DNA from: Ophiobolus disseminans
Taxonomy: Eukaryota; Ascomycota; Dothideomycetes; Pleosporales; Phaeosphaeriaceae
Direction: 5' to 3'
Length of the DNA: 64,000 nt
Assembly: GCA_010093685.1 (NCBI GenBank)
Contig: MU006249.1
Location: 149,096 to 213,095 of the forward strand
Position 1 is the first letter of the stretch. Each line of letters starts with the position of its first letter. Shown here in pieces: positions 56,484-64,000 of the stretch. The notes under the pieces were generated by a model that was not told where the DNA came from, did no database searches, and worked only from the letters and a program-made list of their open reading frames with translations. Both the position numbers and the translations under genes were made by a program.

Positions 56484-57696
56484 TTACAACTCCGACTTGT
56501 CGGCGAAGTCTTTCCGCTTCTCAGCCTTGAAGTCAAAGAAGCCTTCCAGCTCCATCCACTCTGCCGTGAACCCCATGACTAGTTTCGCCCAGTCCTCCAC
56601 CGTGTCCGTGTCCAGATGCTCTGCGTCGTCTGTAGGCTTGTGCCACACGCTTGGAAAGGGACTGGGGATCATATGGAGAATCTCCACTCCTCGAGCCATG
56701 AAGGGAACGTGATCATCTTGCACGAAGCCGCCCATGAAGGCGTCATCGCTCTTTCCAGCTTCGGTTAGGAAGTTGCGCTCGCGACGCGGTTTCTTATTCT
56801 CGCGCTTGGCCATCTTGGACGGGTAGTTCGGAGACGACTTCAGCAGGCCCAGCTTTCGTAGCCGCTCCTCGACCTTGGCCATGCTTTTGTATGCCCAGTG
56901 TGTTGTCTTAAAGTATGACGGCACGGTCGGACCCTTGGAGCCCAGCAGGTCTAGCAGGAGGAACAGCTCGATGGAATCGAGGGGTGTGCGGTAGATGGAT
57001 GTGGCTGTGTGGAAGCTCGACTCCCAGCTCTCAGCCAGCGCTCTGAAAGAAACTTGTCAGCAGTGCAAGTAATGCCGTCTGGGGGTGACCATACCGGGCG
57101 CCATAGAGACTGTCGCTGTCGGTCCAGCTCACGAATGCCTCTTCGCCATCCAAGAAGAGTATCTGGAGGCCCTTGTGCTCCACGTCGAAGTCGTCGGGGT
57201 CTGCGGCGGCCCACTTCTTCGTCAGTGCCGCGTCCAGGCTGCGGGCGATGTGCATGATCATGGCGCATGGTGCCGCGCTATCGGTGGCTCCAATGAAGTC
57301 TTTGGGTGTGTACTTGCTGTCGTAGTGCGCTACCAACGCCAGCCGTGAAACATCGCCTTCGGTCGCGCCGGGCGGGTCGCGTGTTGCAATAAAGTTGACG
57401 AATTGGACCTCCTTGCCGTCGCTAATTGGTGTCGTTGAAGTCGAGTTGTGCAGTTCGATCCTCCATTCGGGCAATTCTTTGTGGAAAAAGTCCATGAAAT
57501 GCTGTCGCACTGCCACATTCCCCTCGGTGCCCGAGACCCGGGGTCGCAGTATCGGCGCTAGGATCGCGCCCTTCTTTATGTCGAAGTCGGTGCCGGGACC
57601 GGGCAGCTTCTTGAGCGTGTCGTCGCTGACATCGCGGTAAGCAGACCCCAATGAGAGGAGGAACGCGAGCGGTAGCAGCACGGAAGCGAACAACAT
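56484..57696 (-). CDS. secreted M28-fold peptidase / glutaminyl-peptide cyclotransferase-like
   Basis: Two exons, 57696-57095 and 57042-56484, joined in frame across a 52-nt intron, 386 residues. Signal peptide MLFASVLLPLAFLLSLGSA. The fold is that of M28 enzymes and glutaminyl cyclases: ALVAHYDSKYTPKDFIGATD (metal Asp), LQILFLDGEEAFVSWTDSDS (Glu ligand and the WTDSDSLYGAR stretch typical of glutaminyl cyclases), DDHVPFMARGVEILHMIPSP (His region). Glutaminyl cyclases convert N-terminal Gln to pyroglutamate; the signature suggests this activity over peptidase action. Transit to the secretory pathway is shown by the leader. Confidence 0.86.
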
Positions 57697-57699
57697 GAT

Positions 57700-58270
57700 G
57701 ACGACGTGTTTACATTAGGAATGTGCAGTGGAGCCAAGAAGTAGAATGTGTGTTATGGGCAAAAGTCATGCATGTTGGGAATGGACTTCAGTGAAGTTGG
57801 TGAATCGTGGTCTCATCAACGTCCAACTGCCGCTGCCAGTCGGCTAAGTTCCGCTCTTTCCGAAGAGCCTCCGCTCTTGGCGTAGATGCAATTCAGTCTG
57901 ACTTACCTCAGTGGAGTCACCATAGTTGATGCTTTGGATGGTAATACTAATATCTGCGAAGTGAAGTGATGCAATAAGTCTGCATTGTGCGTCGAGAGTT
58001 TCTCATCATGATTTTATACGTGCATTGCGGCAGGAATGAAAGTTCAAGCTCCATAAAAATGCTTTTAGTTTGCAAGAACAGCTCTCTATACTTGAAGAAA
58101 CACCGTTCAACAGTTGGGAGTGTGTACCTTGATGTTACGCAGGACGTGGCAGGTACCTGGCATCAAGTTGCTCGACGGCGATTGCCAAGCCATCACACAA
58201 GAACGGCAGGTTTAGCCGAGATACAGCAACGAACGCGTTCCTCAACCACCCATCCTCAACATCATCATCG
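57700..58270. other. intergenic stretch between divergent genes
   Basis: About 570 bp that must contain both promoters of the glutaminyl-cyclase-like gene and the mitochondrial-protein gene. No further gene or clear TATA box seen. Confidence 0.5.
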
Positions 58271-58272
58271 AC

Positions 58273-59581
58273 ATGCAACCACGCTTCAATGCATTCACAG
58301 CCGCCGTGAAGGGGTCGTCCTCGTGGTCGCGAACCGCACGGCCAACTCTTCGCACACGCATCTCCCAGTTTGTCTGCAGAACGTGCCAACAGAAATTTTC
58401 CACGTCCCCATCGCTGCGCTTGTTTGGGAGAGGAGTTGCGAAGCCGGTGGAGAGAGACCGAAGTACGGAAACTATTGAATTTCATCTAAGACTTCTAATT
58501 TTCTGTAGAATACAAGTCGCGATTGCTGATCTACGATGCTGGCGATGCGCGAACCACGTGGATCTCCTTTTGGAAGGCATTAGCCCTGCTGCAATGCGGT
58601 ACCACGGCTGTTTTTGCTGTGCCGCCACTGTGGAAGAACGAGAATCAACCAGATCCGAACCTGAGGAAGGCTCAAGCTATATTGGGTACGTCTTAGTTCC
58701 TCATGTTATCGACCCTTCCAATGCGTGTTTTGGTTCACATCCGGCTCCCTACTCTGAATCTGCTGTCGGTCTGTTCATGTTATCGATTTATCTTATTATA
58801 TCTTAGCGGTCTGTCATCCTCTTGAGTACTACTCCATTACGCGTTGTTGAGGGCATATGCATTTGCCGTGCTTGACCAACGAAAATGTATACCAGCGTCC
58901 AGCACGTCTGAAACCAGCAATGCATTTTCTCGGACAAAAACATGTTCCAAATCACACGCTTGTTGAGAGTTTGGTATGAACTGACACCATATAGTCGGTA
59001 TACTTGGCACCATTCCTACGCTTACGCTAGCCTACTTCACGGCACCCTTTGTCCACCAAGTCTTTCTCCAGATACCCGAACACGCACGTCGTAACAGAAA
59101 AGATCTTATGAGATTCGCCAACATGCTCACCACCAAACCTGTCGACACCGCCAACACGAAACTCGAATTCGTCACTCTGCGCATCTTTCCTTTCCGCAAA
59201 TACACTAGTGCTTTCCTCCACGAACTACGTGCCCTACCACCGAGGAAAATGCGGCTAGCCAACATTGAGCTGCCCAAGAACAACGCGTGGGTCAAGAGGC
59301 AACGCGAGAAGGGTCTGTTCAAGAGAATTTACGAAATTATCAGTGAGCCGAGGTTTAAGTTCTATGTTAAGGAAGGTAAGCTGTACACAATGAAGACAGG
59401 CGTGCCAGGCGTATGGGAGGAGGTGGCTCGGCGGATTCAAGAGCAGACACAGACGGAGTTGGATGTTACCGGGCAGATGAAGACTGGTGTGAAGAAACCG
59501 GTCATTGTGCGCAGACCTGCACCACCAGTAATCATCAGAGAAAGGGTCAAACGGCAGACATCGAGGGCGAGCGGGCGATAG
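58273..59581 (+). CDS. mitochondrial inner-membrane-type protein (hypothetical)
   Basis: Three exons, 58273-58462, 58509-58685 and 58995-59581, phase-consistent, 317 residues. Start MQPRFNAFTAAVKGSSSWSR is an Arg/Ser-rich presequence (CRTCQQKFSTSPSL) fitting mitochondrial import. Exon 2 brings KSRLLIYDAGDARTTWISFW followed by a hydrophobic helix; exon 3 brings a second helix (TIPTLTLAYFTAPFVHQVFL) and a matrix-type C-terminus (HARRNRKDLMRFANMLTTKP, TLRIFPFRKYTSAF). This is the layout of a fungal two-helix mitochondrial protein that resembles TMEM-type assembly factors; I cannot name it. The second intron is 309 nt, far longer than the others. Confidence 0.75.
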
Positions 59582-59599
59582 ACACGTACATGGCAACTT

Positions 59600-60550
59600 C
59601 CAGTGTCCGGACTATTAATGCATGTCACGTGGGCGACATCGAGAATTATCTAAACGTACACTCTTTTCCTAGGATACCGCAGTGAAGAGATGAGCTAATA
59701 GAAGGAAGAAACATCGAAACACTTTAAATTCACGATCGCTCTGCAGTCCGCTTTTCGGCTTCTCGACGATCAACTGTCCGATTGCTGACTTTACACAATC
59801 GACCAGGGTCATCGGAATTTAGGCAGAATGTGCTGATCTACTAGCTACAACCATACCGATTGTTCTCCACAGGTCGAATTTCCAACACGATGCGGGGGCT
59901 GGCGGTAGAAATCCCCGTGGGGCGGCAGATGCATGCAGTCAATATCGAGCCCGCGCCGGAGTGGTCGGCAGTGCCTGTTGTTCATCAGGGCGTTGAGCAT
60001 CTTTATGCTGGAGATGCACTCCCATGTCGACAACCACCAAACAGAGATGTGCATTTCGCATACCAAGGTAATCGGTGCCTGCGCAGATTTCAGCAAAGAA
60101 ACTCCTTCGCTAGCAAATCTACATTAGGCACGATTATCATGCCACAACGGACAACCACACTCACCCCTCATCTACCCCACTACAAAATCTCGAGAGGCGT
60201 TCATTCTCGTGCACAAGCATTTGGTGGCTTCGAGTGAGTGGGTGCTTGGCGCTGTTCTTGCAGCCGTTGCAGCCAAATAAGCGTTGGCGCCACTGAGCTT
60301 AACCGCACATTTACCCGCCACGAGCCAACCCTCACCAAACGATCAAAACGGCGATTCAGCATGTGGGCCCTGTTACCTGTGATAGTGGTGGACTGATCCA
60401 TATTCCCGGGCGAAGTATTCATGAAGGAACACCCTGCAATGCGTGCTGGGGTTGAACGGGCCGGCGATCTCGAGTGAGATATAGAAAGACCTTGCATCCC
60501 GGAAACTCGTCTCGCACTGATCGTTTCTGAGTTTTGCAGTAAAGAGAGCT
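59600..60550. other. intergenic stretch
   Basis: No supported gene. Overlapping frames at 59845-60237 on both strands lack recognisable motifs. It probably contains the promoter of the sugar transporter at 60559. Confidence 0.5.
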
Positions 60551-60558
60551 TTGTCGAT

Positions 60559-62538
60559 ATGGCTCCCATTGCTGGCTCCTCGTCTTTTGAGGCTGCTGCC
60601 CTCGCGCGCCGCAAGGCTCTATCTGGAGCTTCTGGGCCTCTTGCGCTGTTGAAGAATCTTAGGGTCTTTGGCATTGCGTGCTTCGCTTGTTTGGGTGGTC
60701 TGCTATATGGCTACAATCAAGGAGTTTTCAGTGGTGTACTCACCATGACATCTTTCAAAGAACGTAAGTCAAAGTCCAATCGAACATTTCAATCCCACGA
60801 AACAACATGCTAACAGGCACACCAGACATGGGCGACTACATCGAAGACCAAGAAACCCTCGAATGGAACTCCTCCAAGCAAGGCTGGCTCGTCGCCATCC
60901 TCGAACTCGGAGCCTGGCTCGGCACAATGTACTCGGGCTTCCTGGCCGAAATCCTCTCCCGCAAATACGCCATCCTCGTCAACGTCGCCATCTTCATCGT
61001 CGGCGTAATCATCCAATGCACCGCCTCCACAGGCGCAGGCCACAACGCCATTCTCGCAGGCCGCTTCATCACAGGTATGGGCGTCGGCTCCCTCTCCATG
61101 ATCGTACCCATGTACAATGCCGAAATCGCCCCGCCAGAAGTCCGCGGCGCGCTCGTGGGATTGCAACAACTCAGCATTACGCTCGGGATTATGATATCTT
61201 TCTGGATCGACTACGGCACCAATTTCATCGGCGGCACAGGCCGCAGCCAAAAAGAAGCAGCGTGGCTCGTCCCGCTGTGTCTCCAACTCGCGCCCGCTGT
61301 CCTCCTCGGCGTAGGCATGGTCTTCATGCCCTTCAGTCCCCGCTGGCTTGTGCATCACGACCGTGAACCCGACGCGCGTCGCGTGCTTGCGCGCCTGCGC
61401 GGCTTGCCGCAGGACCACGAGCTGATTGAACTCGAGTTTGCGGAGATCAAAGCACAGAGCCTATTCGAGAAGAAATCCCTACGCGAAAATTTCCCGCACT
61501 TGCAGGATATGAGTGCGCTGTCGACGTTCAAGCTGCAGTTTGTTGCGATAGCCAGCTTGTTCACCAGTCGCGGCATGTTCAAGCGCGTCGTGATTGCGAC
61601 GCTGACCATGTTCTTTCAGCAGTGGACGGGCATTAATGCGATTTTGTATTACGCGCCAACGATTTTCAAGGGGCTGGGATTGAGTTCTAATTCTGTGAGT
61701 TTGTTGGCGACGGGCGTGGTGGGGATTGTCATGTTTATTGCTACTAGTAAGTCAATCCCCTTCCTTTCTATCCATCTTCAATCATTACATCTTTGATTAT
61801 CCAGTCTGCGAGGTTCAAAATTGACGTTCAATAGTTCCGGCCGTCATGTACGTCGACTCCTGGGGCCGCAAACCCACGCTCGTAATCGGCGCAATCGGCA
61901 TGGCACTCAGCCACTTCATCATCGCCGCCATCGTCGCCAGTTTCTCAGACGACTGGCCCAACCACCAAGGCGCCGGGTGGGCCGCGGTCGTCATGGTCTG
62001 GCTCTTCGTGATTCACTTCGGATACTCCTGGGGCCCGTGTGCGTGGATCGTTATTGCTGAGATTTGGCCCTTGTCTAACCGCCCGTATGGAATCGCGCTG
62101 GGTGCGTCGTCGAATTGGTACGTGGAATCTTTTTTTGGGGGAATGAAACGGTTTTGGATGAGTGAATGCTGATATGTTGATAGGATGAACAACTTCATCG
62201 TTGGGCAAGTCACGCCCGACATGCTCGCGCATATGAAATACGGGACTTACATTTTCTTCGGCGCGCTCACTACGCTCGGCGCTGCGTTCATTTATTTCTA
62301 CTTCCCCGAGACAAAAGGGCTGTCGCTCGAGGAAATGGACATCCTATTTGGCTCCGTGGGCACTGCGGAGCGCGAGAAGGAGCGCTGGAGGGAAGTCCAT
62401 GCTGAAGTGGGGTTAACAGATTTGCTGAGGAGGGCGGGCGTGTATCATGAGAGTGAGGAGTATGTTGCGGGGGAGGGCTTGGAGAAGAAGGGGCTTGAGG
62501 GGGATAATAAGCATGAGGTGGAGACGGTGGTGGTGTAG
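60559..62538 (+). CDS. MFS sugar transporter
   Basis: Four exons, 60559-60763, about 60826-61746, 61835-62117 and 62184-62538, phase-consistent, 587 residues. MFS sugar-porter signatures: GGLLYGYNQGVFSGVL in the first helix, RFITGMGVGSLSMIVPMYNA (usual R-x-x-x-G-x-G motif), FSPRWLVHHDREPDARRVLA (PESPR-type loop), FQQWTGINAILYYAPTIF, DSWGRKPTLVIGAIGMA, and YFPETKGLSLEEMD at the C-terminal end. Family: plasma-membrane uptake of hexoses, pentoses or related sugars; substrate not predictable. The first intron could end at either of two acceptors nine bases apart (60816 or 60825); FKEHMGDYI fits the second. The C-terminal tail is charged (GLEKKGLEGDNKHEVETVVV). Confidence 0.92.
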
Positions 62539-62559
62539 GGGTGGAATGAGGATATGTGG

Positions 62560-63340
62560 GATGATAATGTGCGGTGGATGGGATGGAGTATTTGGGATGG
62601 TGGTTGGATTGGTATACCATACCCTCGTTTCGTTCTTGTCATGACTTGAAACGTATGAAACTAGCTCTGTGGTTCGATGTACTTGCGCATGATACTTCAT
62701 AACGCCAATCGGACATACATACCCACTACCTAGTGATGACGACGTGCGTGTGCTCGATATTCATCTGATTTTCCAGCTGCTGAGCTTATGGTATGCCGCA
62801 AACCGGCAGCCCCTCGGTGTCTCCCTAACAATAAATCTCGATTCTATCTTGACAACATCCTTGATCCGATAAGTCAATCAACCAAGTCATTTCTTTCCAA
62901 CGTTGTTTACTCCGCAATGCCGCGTGAGCCAACGAGCATCCTCAATGTGGGCTTGTGCGACAAAGTTTGAAGTTGCGGGGTTGCACTAGTACCGTAGGTT
63001 CTGAGGGATGGAAGCTTGATGGTTTAGCCACATTCCTGGTTTGTGGTGCCGTGAAAGGCTAATAGTGGCGATGCATAGGTTTAGCAAAAGCATTGCTTGC
63101 AGAAATTGCACTGTAGCTGTACTCGAAACAATAGAGGATAAGCCTGTGGTGTGGAAGATTGTTCATGGTAGGTAGGCGTTGATGATGGAACGATGATCCT
63201 CGGTGCGGCGAATCGAATGGAACTATGGCTTTCGCAAGACTGGTCGCTCGTTGGCCTACAGCGTAGGGTAAAAGCACACCGGAATGCAGAACACTATTCC
63301 ACTAATGTTGAATTGTGATTTGTATCGGACATGGTGGTTG
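62560..63340. other. intergenic stretch
   Basis: About 780 bp between the sugar transporter and the partial gene at the right edge. No gene supported; short frames only. Confidence 0.5.
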
Positions 63341-63346
63341 CCGCTT

Positions 63347-64000
63347 CTAAATCCACTCCATCAAACTTTCCTGAGCCTGCTCTTTCAGCGCATCGCCCCA
63401 TTTATGCAGTTCCTGCCGATCCGCGCGCGTGAACTTGAAATTACCCTCACAGTAATGATTTTCCAACGATTGTGCTTCCTCAAGTAGCTGGTGCAGATGT
63501 TCGGCAGAGTCGCCAGTCACATCGGATAGGACGAACAAGCAGAACTTGGGGCAATTCTGCGACCAGGATGGCGAGCGAACGGCGAGCATGGAGTTTCCGC
63601 TACGTGTGTCGCGTTCAATACCGAAGTCTGGCGATTGGGTATGGTTACTAACGGTTCTGTTGACTCGCAAGAGCGCGTTGTCGGAGTAAACGAGCTGCAA
63701 CGTGACAGAGTCCAGGTTTGTTAGCCCGAGGATATCAAGGTTGAATTTTGGCCCATTGATCTTTTCCCATTGGTTTCGTGTGTCGTAAATCACCGTGGTG
63801 CTTTGCAACGCATACCACACTGAGTCTCGACCATGAATCTGCCGAACGCCTAGTACGGCGTCTTCGAGACTTTGCTGTTCAGCAGTTTCAGTGCTTGGCG
63901 GCCAATCTGTCATTTCCCATATGATACAATTGAGTGATCTTATTATCTGCCATGTCATAGGGTCCCAGTTTGTCCTGAAGAAGAATGTTGCTGGAACCAT
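63347..64000 (-). CDS. hypothetical protein, cut by the right edge
   Basis: 217 codons running into the end of the window; the last three bases (CAT) would be ATG on this strand, but the true start may lie outside. Text looks genuine: IIRSLNCIIWEMTDWPPSTE, VTLQLVYSDNALLRVNRTVS, FCLFVLSDVTGDSAEHLHQL, and a charged helical C-terminus. No family recognised, no signal peptide in the visible part. Confidence 0.6.
   Translation of the reverse strand: MVPATFFFRTNWDPMTWQIIRSLNCIIWEMTDWPPSTETAEQQSLEDAVLGVRQIHGRDSVWYALQSTTVIYDTRNQWEKINGPKFNLDILGLTNLDSVTLQLVYSDNALLRVNRTVSNHTQSPDFGIERDTRSGNSMLAVRSPSWSQNCPKFCLFVLSDVTGDSAEHLHQLLEEAQSLENHYCEGNFKFTRADRQELHKWGDALKEQAQESLMEWI

Noticed and set aside
60810..61418. 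202-codon minus-strand frame, His/Asp/Glu-rich
   Set aside because: Antisense shadow of the sugar transporter.
1..64000. Search by eye for CRISPR arrays, insertion sequences, long terminal repeats and viral genes
   Set aside because: No regularly spaced direct repeats, terminal inverted repeats or polymerase, capsid or integrase motifs were seen; the gene set is ordinary fungal nuclear.

Overview
The window reads as nuclear DNA of a filamentous ascomycete (Pezizomycotina, probably Dothideomycetes-like; the class is inferred). Genes are single units on both strands with short introns, mostly 45-70 nt, GT..AG ends and CTAAC/CTAAT branch points. The gene content is typical of such fungi: a HET-domain gene, a PTH11-like receptor, a DUF6604-type gene, an AA9 lytic polysaccharide monooxygenase, a CBM18 chitin-binding protein, a PDR-type ABC transporter and an Ato/GPR1 acetate transporter. 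There is one nuclear tRNA, tRNA-Val(UAC), with a 12-nt intron. I see no operons, insertion sequences, CRISPR arrays or viral genes.

Layout. 0.2-3.2 kb (minus): decayed or poorly read hypothetical genes. 3.9-13.6 kb: housekeeping block with an SRS2-like helicase, a hypothetical gene, tRNA-Val, a Cys-rich hypothetical gene, MEMO1 and a BCS1-like AAA ATPase. 13.7-16.2 kb: gene-poor. 16.3-25.0 kb: acetate transporter, malonyl-CoA synthetase-like enzyme, BolA, a small secreted Cys-rich protein and a PTH11-like receptor. 25.2-30.2 kb: mostly gene-poor, with a cupin gene and a stop-riddled hypothetical gene. 30.2-35.0 kb: SMP-30/gluconolactonase and a broken DUF6604-type gene. 35.4-42.2 kb (minus): CBM18 protein, AA9 LPMO, HET protein. 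42.6-46.9 kb: JIP5, a secreted histidine phosphatase and a hypothetical gene. 47.0-51.7 kb: PDR ABC transporter with odd features. 53.4-64.0 kb: a SAP-like/zinc-finger hypothetical protein, a secreted M28/glutaminyl-cyclase-like peptidase, a mitochondrial membrane protein, a sugar transporter and a partial gene at the right edge.

The genes do not form one pathway. Two themes recur. One is extracellular and surface biology: LPMO, chitin-binding protein, small secreted protein, secreted phosphatase and peptidase-like protein, transporters and receptor. The other is gene decay: several loci carry in-frame stops, altered splice sites or one-base losses that each look repairable by a single inserted base. 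Either the accessory genes are degenerating or the assembly has indel errors in short homopolymers. The sequence alone cannot decide between these.
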